Below are positions 34,538-43,716 of a DNA stretch of 64,000 bases, piece by piece; the stretch's first letter is position 1, and each line of letters begins with the position of its first letter. The notes under the pieces are model-generated. The model searched no databases and was not told where the DNA came from. It saw only the letters and a program-made list of their open reading frames with translations. Source of the DNA: Phocoenobacter uteri (GTDB lineage: Bacteria > Pseudomonadota > Gammaproteobacteria > Enterobacterales > Pasteurellaceae); the NCBI RefSeq assembly GCF_900454895.1, contig NZ_UGTA01000001.1:124001-188000 (forward strand), given 5' to 3'. The translations under genes and the position numbers were made by a program.

Positions 34538-35428
34538 ATGAATCATCAATCTTACCCAAAACCAAGTTATGCACAAAAATTAAAAATTGCGGTGCATTAT
34601 ATTTTGCCACAGCTGGCACTTACTCAAATTGCAGGTTGGTTTGCAGAAAAAAAATGGGGCGTGGTAACCCATAGCATTATCAATTTATTTGCAAAATTTT
34701 ATGAGATTAACTTATCCGAAGCAGAAAAAGAAAAGCCACAGGATTACGCGTCTTTTAACGAGTTTTTTATTCGTCCATTAAAAGCGGATGCTCGTCCTAT
34801 TATTGAAGAGCAAAATGCACTTTGCTTCCCTGCTGATGGTAAAGTAAGCCAATTAGGACAAATCAAAGATAACCAATTATTGCAAGCAAAAGGGCATAAT
34901 TTCACCCTAGAAACATTACTTGCTAACGATAACGAATTGGTTGAAAAATTCCGTGATGGAGACTTTATTACCACTTATTTATCGCCACAGGATTATCACC
35001 GTGTGCATATGCCGTGCGATGGCGTATTGCGTAAAATGATTTATGTACCAGGTGAGCTTTTCTCTGTAAATCCATTTTTAGCAGAGCATATCCCGAATTT
35101 ATTTGCACGTAATGAACGCGTTATTTGTGAATTTGATACTGAATTTGGTTCAATGGTGCAAATTCTTGTTGGGGCAACGATCACGGCAAGTATGAGTACG
35201 GTCTGGGCGGGCGTTATCAATCCACCACGCTCAAAAGAAGTGAAAGTATGGGAATATGCAACAGAGGGTGAAGAGGCAATTTCATTGAAAAAAGGACAAG
35301 AAATGGGTGCATTCCGTTTAGGTTCAACGGTAATCAACCTATTCCCACAATATAAAATTGAATTAGAAAAAACGCTTGAAGCGGGCAGTGTTACTAGAAT
35401 GGGTAAACAGCTCGGTACACAGCTATAA
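34538..35428 (+). CDS. psd: Phosphatidylserine decarboxylase proenzyme
   Basis: A 296-residue protein. The autocatalytic cleavage motif LGST lies at residues 261-264, where Ser263 becomes the pyruvoyl group. The upstream part includes FNEFFIRPLKADARPI and LSPQDYHRVHMP. It converts phosphatidylserine to phosphatidylethanolamine in the inner membrane. The start is the ATG at 34538, preceded by TAGGAAATAAA; an earlier in-frame start would add nine residues. It is followed by an uptake-signal hairpin. Confidence 0.96.
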   Translation: MNHQSYPKPSYAQKLKIAVHYILPQLALTQIAGWFAEKKWGVVTHSIINLFAKFYEINLSEAEKEKPQDYASFNEFFIRPLKADARPIIEEQNALCFPADGKVSQLGQIKDNQLLQAKGHNFTLETLLANDNELVEKFRDGDFITTYLSPQDYHRVHMPCDGVLRKMIYVPGELFSVNPFLAEHIPNLFARNERVICEFDTEFGSMVQILVGATITASMSTVWAGVINPPRSKEVKVWEYATEGEEAISLKKGQEMGAFRLGSTVINLFPQYKIELEKTLEAGSVTRMGKQLGTQL

Positions 35429-35437
35429 TGTTAATCA

Positions 35438-35489
35438 AGCGGTAATATTTTGAACATAATTTGCAAATTTTAGTCAAAATATTACCGCT
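35438..35489. terminator. Inverted uptake-signal hairpin after psd
   Basis: AGCGGTAATATTTTGA (35438-35453) and TCAAAATATTACCGCT (35474-35489) are perfect reverse complements over 16 bases, with CAAGCGGT at the left and a following ATTTCTT. It probably terminates psd and carries two opposed uptake signals. Confidence 0.75.
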
Positions 35490-35611
35490 ATTTCTTACAA
35501 AAAATTTAACTGGTTTGAGCTTTGGTTTTTTTATCGTAAAAAGACAAGGATTTATTTTATAATACTGGCTCAAATCCAACGTTCTCAGCATAAAACAAAG
35601 GAACAGAAAAA

Positions 35612-36553
35612 ATGACAAATTTTGCAATGGTTTTTCCCGGACAAGGTTCACAATCAATCGGTATGCTAAGCGATTTAGCAACACAATTTCCAATTGTAGA
35701 AGAGACTTTTAAAGAAGCATCACAAGTATTGGGTTATGATTTATGGGATCTTGTTCAAAATGGTTCAGCAGAACAATTAAATGAAACGCATCGCACTCAG
35801 CCTGCACTTTTAACGAGCTCAGTGGCGATTTTCCGTGTATGGCAACAGCAATATCCTGACTTACAGCCAAGCGTAATGGCAGGGCATAGTTTAGGGGAAT
35901 ATTCAGCATTAGTGTGTGCAGGTGTGATTCCTTTTAAAGACGCGGTGAAATTAGTGGAATTACGTGGTCAGTTTATGCAAGAAGCCGTGCCAGCGGGTAC
36001 AGGGGCAATGTATGCAATTATTGGCTTAGAAAATGATGCTATCATCAAGGCTTGTGAACAGGCTCAAAGTGAATCTGCTCAAGGCGAAGTGGTTTCAGCA
36101 GTAAACTTTAACTCTGTTGGACAAGTTGTGATTGCTGGCTCAAAAGACGCTGTGGCAAAAGCGGCTGAGTTATGTAAAGAAGCAGGTGCAAAACGAGCGT
36201 TGCCATTAGCAGTAAGCGTACCTTCACATTGTGCGTTAATGAAACCAGCAGCGGATAAATTAGCGGAAGAATTAGTAAAAATTGAATTTTCAGCACCACA
36301 AATTCCCGTGATCAATAATGTGAATGTTGCCGTTGAAACGAATGTGGCAAATATTCGTTTAGCGTTAATTGAGCAACTTTATAGCCCTGTACGTTGGACT
36401 GAAACCGTTGAAAAAATGGCTCAGCAAGGCGTGGAAACTTTATATGAAATGGGACCAAATAAAGTCTTAACAGGCTTAGCAAAACGTATCGTTAAAAGCT
36501 TAAATGCACAGGCAGTGAATGATATTGCTTCATTAGAAGCGGTTAAAAAATAA
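35612..36553 (+). CDS. fabD: Malonyl-CoA:ACP transacylase FabD
   Basis: A 313-residue enzyme moving malonyl groups from CoA to acyl carrier protein. The nucleophile is Ser93 in AGHSLGEYSALV, with QFMQEAVPAGTGAM and SVPSHCALMKPA (His) completing the acyltransferase fold. fabG begins 15 bp downstream; fabH and acpP are not in the window. An AAAGGAACAGAAAAA ribosome site precedes the ATG. Confidence 0.97.
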   Translation: MTNFAMVFPGQGSQSIGMLSDLATQFPIVEETFKEASQVLGYDLWDLVQNGSAEQLNETHRTQPALLTSSVAIFRVWQQQYPDLQPSVMAGHSLGEYSALVCAGVIPFKDAVKLVELRGQFMQEAVPAGTGAMYAIIGLENDAIIKACEQAQSESAQGEVVSAVNFNSVGQVVIAGSKDAVAKAAELCKEAGAKRALPLAVSVPSHCALMKPAADKLAEELVKIEFSAPQIPVINNVNVAVETNVANIRLALIEQLYSPVRWTETVEKMAQQGVETLYEMGPNKVLTGLAKRIVKSLNAQAVNDIASLEAVKK

Positions 36554-36568
36554 TAAGGATTTACAAAA

Positions 36569-37297
36569 ATGACAAAAAAAATAGCATTAGTTACAGGGGC
36601 AACCCGTGGTATTGGGCGTGCGATTGCACAAGAATTAGTGGCAAAAGGACACTTCGTGATCGGCACAGCAACGTCTGAAAATGGAGCAAACTCAATTTCG
36701 GATTATTTAGGTGAAGATGGTAAAGGCTTAGTGCTAAATGTAGCGGACGCTGAATCTATTGAAGCCGTGTTAAAACAAATTAAAACCGAGTTTGGCGATA
36801 TTGAAATTTTGGTTAATAACGCAGGGATCACGCGTGATAACTTGTTAATGCGAATGAAAGATGATGAGTGGTTTGACATTATGCAAACCAACTTAACCTC
36901 CGTATTCCGTTTATCAAAAGCAGTATTACGTGCGATGATGAAAAAACGTTTTGGACGTATTATCACCATAGGTTCAGTAGTTGGGGCTATGGGGAATCCT
37001 GGTCAAACCAACTATTGTGCAGCAAAAGCGGGCTTGGTCGGTTTTTCAAAATCATTAGCCAAAGAAGTGGCAGCACGTGGTATTACCGTAAACGTCGTTG
37101 CTCCAGGTTTTATCGCCACAGATATGACGGATGAGCTTAATGAAGAGCAAAAAAATGCTATTTTAAGTCAAATCCCAGCAGGTCAATTAGGGCAAGCTCA
37201 AGACATCGCCAAAGCGGTAAGTTTCTTAGCTTCAGAAGACGCAGGTTACATCACTGGGGAAACCTTGAATGTAAACGGCGGTTTATATATGAGCTAA
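36569..37297 (+). CDS. fabG: 3-oxoacyl-ACP reductase FabG
   Basis: A 242-residue short-chain dehydrogenase. The NADPH motif TGATRGIGRA is near the N-terminus, NNAGITRDNLLMRMKD follows, the catalytic Ser lies in IGSVVGAMGN and YCAAKAGLVGFSKSLAKE holds Tyr and Lys. It reduces 3-oxoacyl-ACP in fatty-acid synthesis. It follows fabD with a 15-bp gap, so one transcript. The repeat at 37321-37364 with T-run serves as a likely terminator. Confidence 0.97.
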   Translation: MTKKIALVTGATRGIGRAIAQELVAKGHFVIGTATSENGANSISDYLGEDGKGLVLNVADAESIEAVLKQIKTEFGDIEILVNNAGITRDNLLMRMKDDEWFDIMQTNLTSVFRLSKAVLRAMMKKRFGRIITIGSVVGAMGNPGQTNYCAAKAGLVGFSKSLAKEVAARGITVNVVAPGFIATDMTDELNEEQKNAILSQIPAGQLGQAQDIAKAVSFLASEDAGYITGETLNVNGGLYMS

Positions 37298-37320
37298 TCA
37301 TCAAATTCTGATTGATTAGG

Positions 37321-37364
37321 GTAGGGGCGGATTGAATGAGCAAAGCGAATGAAATATCCGCCCG
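37321..37364 (+). repeat. Extragenic palindrome copy acting as a likely fabG terminator
   Basis: Begins GTAGGGGCGGAT and ends ATCCGCCCG, then TTTTTTA. The outer GGGCGGAT/ATCCGCCC stem and T-run give a usable terminator; the outer GTAGGGGCG/CGCCC bases match the other elements of the family. Confidence 0.75.
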
Positions 37365-37384
37365 TTTTTTATCAATAAACTGTT

Positions 37385-37425
37385 CGGGAGCATATACGTA
37401 AACAAGCTTTCTAATGCTCCTCTAC
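37385..37425. repeat. Extragenic palindrome copy (37385-37425)
   Basis: CGGGAGCATATACGTAAAC at the left and CTAATGCTCCTCTAC at the right; the reverse complement of 34250-34291 matches it closely. It lies 20 bp from the previous element and just before tilS. Confidence 0.75.
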
Positions 37426-37455
37426 ATTTTCATCATTATGTTTTTATAAAATACA

Positions 37456-38715
37456 ATGCTTTCTCAATTTCAACAGCAATTACAACAACTTATCACACCT
37501 TCACAAAAGCTTCTTGTCGCACTAAGTGGTGGCGTGGATTCTGTTGTGCTGTTAGATTTACTTTGTAAAACATACAATAAATCTACACTGAGAGCGATCT
37601 ATGTTCATCACGGTTTAAGTAAAAATGCTGATAGCTGGGCGGATTTTTGTCAGCAACTTTGCGATCAATATGGCATTGAATTAGTCATCAAAAAAGTCAC
37701 CGTTGATGGGATAAAAAACATTGAGAACAGTGCGAGAACCGCACGCTATCAAGCAATCCGAGAAACCATTTTAAGTGATGAAATGTTGGTGACGGCACAT
37801 CATTTAGACGATCAAACGGAAACCTTTTTTCTTGCATTAAAGCGTGGCAGTGGTTTAAATGGGCTGTCTGCAATGCAACAAATCAGTCACTCGCACGGTT
37901 TTGCCTTATTACGCCCATTACTTGCATTTTCTAAGCAAAATATCACCGCTTATGCAAAGCAAAATCAGCTAAAATGGATTGAAGATGAGAGTAATCAGAA
38001 CACCCATTTTGACCGTAATTTTTTACGCCAAGAAATTCTGCCATTACTAAATCAACGCTGGCAACACTTTGCTAAAATGGTATCTCGCAGTGCGAAACAT
38101 TGTGAAAATCAGCAATTATTATTAGCAGAATTGCTCAATGATGAATTGTATAAATGGGGGGATTTTGCAAAAAAATCCTTAAATATCACCGCTTTCTCAC
38201 AATTTTCAATCTTAAAACAACAACAATTATTACGTTTGTGGTTAGAAAAATGTGGGGTAGTCACACCAACGATGGTACAGCTTGATCAGTTGCTTAATTT
38301 TGTTCACGCTAAGAATGATAAAAATCCCCAATTAAAATTGGGAAAACATATTATTCGTCGTTATCAATCTCAACTTTTTATCACCGATGAACTAATTGAA
38401 ATCTCGCCATTTTCTGTGGAAATCAAACCAGCTCAAAGGATCATTTTGCCAAATAATCTCGCTGAAATCACTCATTTAGGTGAGCAGATTTTTTGCAAAT
38501 TTTCACAAAAAAATGACCGCTTCAATTTACCCGAAGAACTGAAAAATCAGCCTTTAACGATAAAGTTAGGTTGCACGGGAAAAGTGAAAATTTATGGTAA
38601 ATCACAGCGTGAAGAAATGAAAAAAATTTGGCAACACCATCAAATTCCCACTTGGTTACGTTCTCAAACGCCTGTAGTTTTTTGGCAAGAACAGTTGATC
38701 ACTCTATTAAATTAA
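37456..38715 (+). CDS. tilS: tRNA(Ile)-lysidine synthase TilS
   Basis: A 419-residue protein (E. coli TilS 432). The PP-loop ATP motif SGGVDS is at residues 24-29 and the domain continues with IYVHHGL, TAHHLDDQTETFFLALKRGSGLNGL. It makes lysidine at the wobble base of the tRNA(Ile) that reads AUA, an essential reaction. C-terminal domains are less conserved. No clear ribosome site is visible before the ATG at 37456. An uptake-signal core lies inside near 38513. Confidence 0.94.
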   Translation: MLSQFQQQLQQLITPSQKLLVALSGGVDSVVLLDLLCKTYNKSTLRAIYVHHGLSKNADSWADFCQQLCDQYGIELVIKKVTVDGIKNIENSARTARYQAIRETILSDEMLVTAHHLDDQTETFFLALKRGSGLNGLSAMQQISHSHGFALLRPLLAFSKQNITAYAKQNQLKWIEDESNQNTHFDRNFLRQEILPLLNQRWQHFAKMVSRSAKHCENQQLLLAELLNDELYKWGDFAKKSLNITAFSQFSILKQQQLLRLWLEKCGVVTPTMVQLDQLLNFVHAKNDKNPQLKLGKHIIRRYQSQLFITDELIEISPFSVEIKPAQRIILPNNLAEITHLGEQIFCKFSQKNDRFNLPEELKNQPLTIKLGCTGKVKIYGKSQREEMKKIWQHHQIPTWLRSQTPVVFWQEQLITLLN

Positions 38716-38810
38716 AAATATAACATATTGTTATATAATCATTTTTTATAAATAAAATGTTTGTTTCCGAATTCAAGGATGATAAATATAAATTTATTGT
38801 TGCTTCCAAA

Positions 38811-38828
38811 ACTATACTGGGGTATAGT
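38811..38828. promoter_or_regulatory. Candidate FrmR operator
   Basis: ACTATAC-TGGG-GTATAGT, a palindrome with a G-rich centre, 26 bp upstream of the frmR start. G-rich centres flanked by ATA/TAT half-sites are typical of operators for the CsoR/RcnR/FrmR fold. Confidence 0.6.
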
Positions 38829-38853
38829 ATAAAGGATTGATGAGGGATAAATA

Positions 38854-39129
38854 ATGCCAAGTACACCAGAAGAAAAAAAGAAAGCACTTACACGCGTAAG
38901 ACGTATTAAAGGGCAATTAAATGCATTAGAACTTGCATTAGAAAATGAAGTTGAGTGTAAAGCTATTTTACAACAAGTTGCGGCTATTCGTGGTGCAACA
39001 AATGGTTTAATGGCTGAAATTTTAGAAAGCCATATGCGTGAAACGTTTAATTTAGATGAAAGTTATGATGCAAAAGTAAATGAATCTGTGAATAATGCGA
39101 TTACATTAGTTCGATCGTATCTTAAATAA
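38854..39129 (+). CDS. frmR: Formaldehyde-responsive repressor FrmR
   Basis: A 91-residue helical protein of the CsoR/RcnR/FrmR family. The start MPSTPEEKKKALTRVRRIKG and Cys35 (in VECKAI) match E. coli FrmR, in which Pro2 and Cys35 are cross-linked by formaldehyde and relieve repression. HMRETF provides the conserved His. It leads frmR-frmA-frmB, with a palindromic operator just upstream and frmA 22 bp after its stop. Confidence 0.93.
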   Translation: MPSTPEEKKKALTRVRRIKGQLNALELALENEVECKAILQQVAAIRGATNGLMAEILESHMRETFNLDESYDAKVNESVNNAITLVRSYLK

Positions 39130-39151
39130 TAAAATTACAAAAGGAGTAATT

Positions 39152-40264
39152 ATGAAATCTCGTGCCGCTGTTGCTTTTGCACCAAATCAACCATTAGAGA
39201 TTGTTGAAATTGATGTTGCACCACCAAAGAAAGGGGAAGTGTTAATTAGAAATACTCATACTGGCGTATGTCATACTGATGCTTTTACCTTATCGGGTAA
39301 TGATCCAGAAGGCGTTTTTCCTGTTGTTTTAGGACACGAAGGTGCGGGGATTGTTGTTGAAGTTGGTGAGGGAGTGACAAGTGTTTCCGTAGGGGATCAC
39401 GTTATTCCTCTTTATACGGCAGAATGTGGTGAATGTGAATTTTGTCAATCTGGAAAAACGAATCTTTGCGTGGCAGTGCGTGATACACAAGGTAAAGGTT
39501 TAATGCCAGATGGGACGACTCGTTTTTCTTATAACGGGCAACCAATTTATCACTATATGGGGTGTTCAACATTCAGTGAATATTCAGTTGTTGCAGAAGT
39601 ATCATTAGCAAAAATTAACCCAGAAGCGAATCACGAACACGTTTGTTTATTAGGTTGTGGTGTGACAACAGGAATTGGTGCGGTGCATAATACGGCAAAA
39701 GTACAAGAAGGCGATTCAGTTGCGGTATGGGGATTAGGAGCGATTGGTTTAGCTGTTATTCAAGGGGCGAAACAAGCTAAAGCAGGACGTATTATTGCTA
39801 TCGATACGAATCCAGCTAAGTTTGAATTAGCGAAAGAATTCGGTGCGACGGATTGTTTTAATCCAAAAGATTATGATAAGCCAATGAAAGATGTTCTATT
39901 TGAGAAAGTGAATAAATGGGGTATTGATCATACTTTTGAATGTATCGGTAATGTGAATGTAATGCGTGAAGCACTTGAAGCGGCTCATCGAGGTTGGGGA
40001 CAATCTATCGTAATTGGTGTCGCGGGTGCGGGGCAAGAGATTGCAACGCGTCCATTCCAGTTAGTGACAGGACGTGCGTGGCGTGGTTCTGCATTTGGTG
40101 GGGTGAAAGGGCGTAGTCAATTGCCAAATATTGTTGAAGATGCAATGAAAGGCGAAATTAAATTAAAGCCTTTTGTGACACATACGATGAAACTTGAGCA
40201 AATCAACGAAGCTTTTGAGCTAATGCACGAAGGAAAATCCATTCGTACGGTGATTAACTATTAA
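39152..40264 (+). CDS. frmA: S-(hydroxymethyl)glutathione dehydrogenase / class III alcohol dehydrogenase FrmA
   Basis: A 370-residue zinc enzyme (E. coli FrmA 369). The catalytic-zinc segment is GVCHTDAF, GHEGAGIVVEVGEGV follows, and the structural-zinc Cys run is CGECEFCQSGKTNLC; VWGLGAIGLAVIQGAK binds NAD. It oxidises the glutathione adduct of formaldehyde. AAAGGAGTAATT precedes the ATG. Together with FrmB it detoxifies formaldehyde. Confidence 0.97.
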   Translation: MKSRAAVAFAPNQPLEIVEIDVAPPKKGEVLIRNTHTGVCHTDAFTLSGNDPEGVFPVVLGHEGAGIVVEVGEGVTSVSVGDHVIPLYTAECGECEFCQSGKTNLCVAVRDTQGKGLMPDGTTRFSYNGQPIYHYMGCSTFSEYSVVAEVSLAKINPEANHEHVCLLGCGVTTGIGAVHNTAKVQEGDSVAVWGLGAIGLAVIQGAKQAKAGRIIAIDTNPAKFELAKEFGATDCFNPKDYDKPMKDVLFEKVNKWGIDHTFECIGNVNVMREALEAAHRGWGQSIVIGVAGAGQEIATRPFQLVTGRAWRGSAFGGVKGRSQLPNIVEDAMKGEIKLKPFVTHTMKLEQINEAFELMHEGKSIRTVINY

Positions 40265-40327
40265 GAGATAAACTTAGGCAACGGTAATGTTGTCTAAATT
40301 ATTTTTAATAAAGCGAAGGATATAAAA

Positions 40328-41170
40328 ATGGAAAAAGTAGAAAGTTATTATCTTTATGGTGGCTGGCAAGAAGTATGGTCACATTCATCTGAAACATTAG
40401 ATTGCTCAATGAAATTTGCAATTTATTTGCCTGAACAAGCCAAAGAAAAAAAATTACCGGTATTATATTATTTATCGGGTTTAACCTGCACAGAACAAAA
40501 TGTAATGACCAAGTCGGGTATTCAGCGTTACGCGTCAGAGCAGGGCGTAATTATTGTGATGCCTGATACGAGTCCACGTGGTGAGCAGGTGGCAGATAGC
40601 CCTGATTATGATTTAGGTCAAGGTGCGGGATTTTATGTCAATGCGACTCAATCTCCGTGGAATAAACATTATCAAATGTACCATTATATTCTCAATGAGT
40701 TACCTCATTTAATTGAAAATAATTTTCCTGTAACAGGGAAAAAATCAATTATGGGGCATTCAATGGGCGGGCATGGTGCATTGGTATTGGCGTTAAAAAA
40801 TCCTGAAAAATATGTGAGTGTTTCTGCTTTCTCGCCGATAGTGTCTCCAAGTTCAGTTGCGTGGGGAGAAAAAGCGTTTGGGCATTATTTAGGGGAAAAT
40901 AAACAAGATTGGAAAAAATATGATGCAGTAAATTTGATTTTAGAGGGAAATAGCGTAGAGCATATTCTTGTGGATCAAGGGCTTGCGGATAATTTTTATC
41001 AATCGCAACTTAAAACAGAATTGCTAGAAAATGCGTGTAAACAAATGAATGTAAACATTGATGTTCGTTACCATCAAAATTACGATCATAGTTATTATTT
41101 TATTGCGTCATTTATCGAAGATCACGTTCGATATCATTCTGAAAGATTGAATGCGAGCTTATCACAATAA
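40328..41170 (+). CDS. frmB: S-formylglutathione hydrolase
   Basis: A 280-residue alpha/beta-hydrolase of the esterase D family. The nucleophile is Ser145 in GHSMGGHGALVLALKN; an Asp and His (YDHSYYFIA) complete the triad. It hydrolyses S-formylglutathione to formate and glutathione, finishing the pathway begun by FrmA. AGCGAAGGATATAAAA lies before the ATG, a weaker ribosome site. The transcript ends at the uptake-signal hairpin at 41190. Confidence 0.94.
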   Translation: MEKVESYYLYGGWQEVWSHSSETLDCSMKFAIYLPEQAKEKKLPVLYYLSGLTCTEQNVMTKSGIQRYASEQGVIIVMPDTSPRGEQVADSPDYDLGQGAGFYVNATQSPWNKHYQMYHYILNELPHLIENNFPVTGKKSIMGHSMGGHGALVLALKNPEKYVSVSAFSPIVSPSSVAWGEKAFGHYLGENKQDWKKYDAVNLILEGNSVEHILVDQGLADNFYQSQLKTELLENACKQMNVNIDVRYHQNYDHSYYFIASFIEDHVRYHSERLNASLSQ

Positions 41171-41189
41171 CAAGATTATCTTTTTAATT

Positions 41190-41245
41190 GAAGCGGTCAG
41201 ATTTTTTTTAAATTTTGCAAATTTTTTATAAAATCTGACCGCTTC
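41190..41245. terminator. Inverted uptake-signal hairpin after frmB
   Basis: GAAGCGGTCAGATTTT (41190-41205) and AAAATCTGACCGCTTC (41230-41245) are perfect reverse complements over 16 bases, followed by TTTTC. It lies between frmB and the nuclease gene. Confidence 0.85.
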
Positions 41246-41288
41246 TTTTCTTTCAAAATTTATATAGTTTAATAAATTAAATAATAAA

Positions 41289-41960
41289 ATGAAAAAACTA
41301 ATATTATTCGTCTTATTACAGGCTCTAATTTTTATATCATTACCTGTAAATGCGAAGCCATTTCGTTCGTTGCAATGTAAAATTGTTGGCGTTTCAGATG
41401 GCGATACAGTACGTTGTTTATACAATAATAAGCCGTTGAAAGTCCGTTTACTTTATATTGATGCTCCAGAATCTTCTCAGCCATTTGGTAAGAAATCAAT
41501 GCAATTACTGTCACGTTTAGTATTCAAAAAATATGTCACCTTAAAAATACAAGGCTACGATCGTTATAATCGTGTGCTAGGGGTAATTTATGATAAAAAT
41601 CTTAATGTGAATTTAAAAATGGTACAGGCAGGACTTGCGTGGGCGTACCGTTATAATTCTCAAGATATTTATCGCAATGCTCAACAAAAGGCGAAATCTC
41701 ACGGTTTAGGTTTATGGCGAGATAAGTCGCCAATAGAGCCTTATGAATGGCGTAAAAGTCAAAAACTAAGACATCAAAATACGAAGAAAACACGAGCAAA
41801 CTCTTTAAAAAATGGTGCTGTGAATTGTAAACACCGTTTAAGTTGTAAAAAAATATCAAGCTATAACCTAGCGGTTCAATATTTTCATCAATGTGCTTGG
41901 GGGAAGCATTTAGACGGAAATAATGATGGTATTCCTTGTAATAAGTTATATCGTAAATAA
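41289..41960 (+). CDS. Secreted thermonuclease-like protein with Excalibur-like tail
   Basis: A 223-residue protein with a signal peptide ending near VNA (residue ~23). The nuclease fold shows VSDGDTVRCLY, LKVRLLYIDAPES (Arg and Asp) and YDRYNRVLGVIY, typical of staphylococcal-type nuclease. After a basic linker, residues about 177-223 contain paired Cys and the calcium-motif-like DGNNDGIPCN, the Excalibur pattern. It would cut DNA or RNA outside the cytoplasm. No clear ribosome site is seen. It shares a bidirectional terminator with betA. Confidence 0.85.
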   Translation: MKKLILFVLLQALIFISLPVNAKPFRSLQCKIVGVSDGDTVRCLYNNKPLKVRLLYIDAPESSQPFGKKSMQLLSRLVFKKYVTLKIQGYDRYNRVLGVIYDKNLNVNLKMVQAGLAWAYRYNSQDIYRNAQQKAKSHGLGLWRDKSPIEPYEWRKSQKLRHQNTKKTRANSLKNGAVNCKHRLSCKKISSYNLAVQYFHQCAWGKHLDGNNDGIPCNKLYRK

Positions 41961-41981
41961 AAATAAAGAATTTAAAAGAAA

Positions 41982-42011
41982 AAGGCTAAGTTTGAGGTAA
42001 AACTTAGCCTT
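41982..42011. terminator. Bidirectional terminator between nuclease gene and betA
   Basis: AAGGCTAAGTTT (41982-41993), loop of 6 nt, AAACTTAGCCTT (42000-42011), a perfect 12-bp stem, A/T-rich on both sides. Confidence 0.88.
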
Positions 42012-42032
42012 AATAAATCAATCAGTTAACGA

Positions 42033-43703
42033 TTATTTATGTTTAGCAGGAAGACCATTTGCTTTGAAATAAGGCACTTCTGCACGTGGTAATGGCTCAA
42101 TGCCACGAATATGATCGGCGATTTTCTCTGCCATCATAATGGTTGGGGCATTTAAGTTACCAGTGGTGATAATCGGCATTATTGATGCATCAACCACACG
42201 TAAATGTTCTACACCGTGTACTCGTCCAAAATTATCTACTACGGCATCTTCGCCAGAACCCATTTTGTTACTGCACGATGGGTGGAAGGCGGTTTCTGCG
42301 TGTTCACGAATAAATTTATCCAATTCTTCATCGCTTTGACACTCAATGCCTGGTGAAAGCTCTTTGCCCACATAAGGTTTTAGTGCGTCTTGGGTGAAAA
42401 TATCACGCGTAATGCGAATTGCTGCACGGAACTCTTCCCAGTCTTGCTCTGTTGCCATATAGTTAAACAGAATGCTTGGATATTCGTATGGATCTCTTGA
42501 TTTAATTCTGACTCGTCCACGACTTGGCGAACGCATTGAACCCACGTGGGCTTGGAAGCCGTGACTTTCAATGGCATTTGAGCCGTCATAATTTACTGCA
42601 ATCGGTAAGAAGTGATATTGTAAATTTGGCCATTCAAAGCGTTCATCAGAACGGATAAAGCCCCCCGCTTCAAACTGGTTACTTGCTCCTAAGCCTGTGC
42701 CTTTAAACATCCACTCTGCACCGATCATTGCTTGATTGTGTAATTTCAAACTTGGGGCAATACTTACTGGTTTAGTACATTCAAACTGAACATAAAGTTC
42801 TAAGTGGTCTTGTAAGTTTTCGCCCACCCCTTTTAATTCGTGAACCAGTGGAATGTCTAATTCTTTTAAAAGTTCTGCATTACCGATACCCGAACGTTGC
42901 AAAATGGTTGGTGATGCAATCGCACCAGAGCAAAGTAGTACTTCTTTTTTCGCAGATGCTTTAATGCTCTGATCTGCTTTCAAATAGCACACACCAACTG
43001 CTTTTTTACCTTCAAATAAGATACGATCTGTGGTGGCATCGGTTACAATCACTAAATTTTCTCTCGCTCTGACTTCATCAGACAAATAGCCACGAGCCGT
43101 ACTACAACGACGACCATTTGGGCTGACGGTACGATCCATTGGTCCAAAACCCTCTTGTTGATAGCCGTTTAAATCTTCCGTTCTTGGATAGCCTGCTTGC
43201 ACGCCTGCTTCGACCATTGCGTGGAATAACTCATTGTTTCCTGTTTTAGGCGTAGTGACGTGCAACGGTCCATTATCACCGTGATAATCATTACCACCAA
43301 TATCGCGTGTTTCTGCTTTTTTGAAATAAGGTAAACAGTCTAGGTATGTCCAGTTAGCTAATAATGGATCTTGCTTAGCCCAGTTATCATAGTCCATCGC
43401 ATTACCACGAATGTAACACATACCGTTAATCAACGATGAACCACCAAGCCCTTTACCACGTCCACATTGCATACGGCGGTTATTCATATGTGGCTCAGGA
43501 TCTGTTTCATAACCCCAGTTATAGCGTTTAGTTTGGATAGGAAAAGCTAAAGCTGCTGGCATTTGAGTACGCCAGTCTAAGCGATAATCTGGGCCGCCCG
43601 CTTCTAATAATAAGACGTTCGTTTCTTTGTCTTCACTTAAACGAGCCGCCAATACACCACCAGCAGATCCCGCACCAATAATAATATAATCAAATTCTCT
43701 CAT
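42033..43703 (-). CDS. betA: Choline dehydrogenase BetA
   Basis: A 556-residue flavoprotein of the same length as E. coli BetA. FAD motif IIGAGSAGGVLAARLSE is at the N-terminus, then GRGKGLGGSSLINGM (GMC-family signature), and HPSCSNKMGSGEDAV and VVDASIMPIITTGNLNAPTI near the end. It oxidises choline to betaine aldehyde. The start is the ATG at 43701-43703 (MREFDY), preceded by AAGGAGAACACA; an upstream in-frame start adds ten residues with no match. Third gene of betI-betB-betA. Confidence 0.97.
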   Translation of the reverse strand: MREFDYIIIGAGSAGGVLAARLSEDKETNVLLLEAGGPDYRLDWRTQMPAALAFPIQTKRYNWGYETDPEPHMNNRRMQCGRGKGLGGSSLINGMCYIRGNAMDYDNWAKQDPLLANWTYLDCLPYFKKAETRDIGGNDYHGDNGPLHVTTPKTGNNELFHAMVEAGVQAGYPRTEDLNGYQQEGFGPMDRTVSPNGRRCSTARGYLSDEVRARENLVIVTDATTDRILFEGKKAVGVCYLKADQSIKASAKKEVLLCSGAIASPTILQRSGIGNAELLKELDIPLVHELKGVGENLQDHLELYVQFECTKPVSIAPSLKLHNQAMIGAEWMFKGTGLGASNQFEAGGFIRSDERFEWPNLQYHFLPIAVNYDGSNAIESHGFQAHVGSMRSPSRGRVRIKSRDPYEYPSILFNYMATEQDWEEFRAAIRITRDIFTQDALKPYVGKELSPGIECQSDEELDKFIREHAETAFHPSCSNKMGSGEDAVVDNFGRVHGVEHLRVVDASIMPIITTGNLNAPTIMMAEKIADHIRGIEPLPRAEVPYFKANGLPAKHK

Positions 43704-43716
43704 TGTGTTCTCCTTT

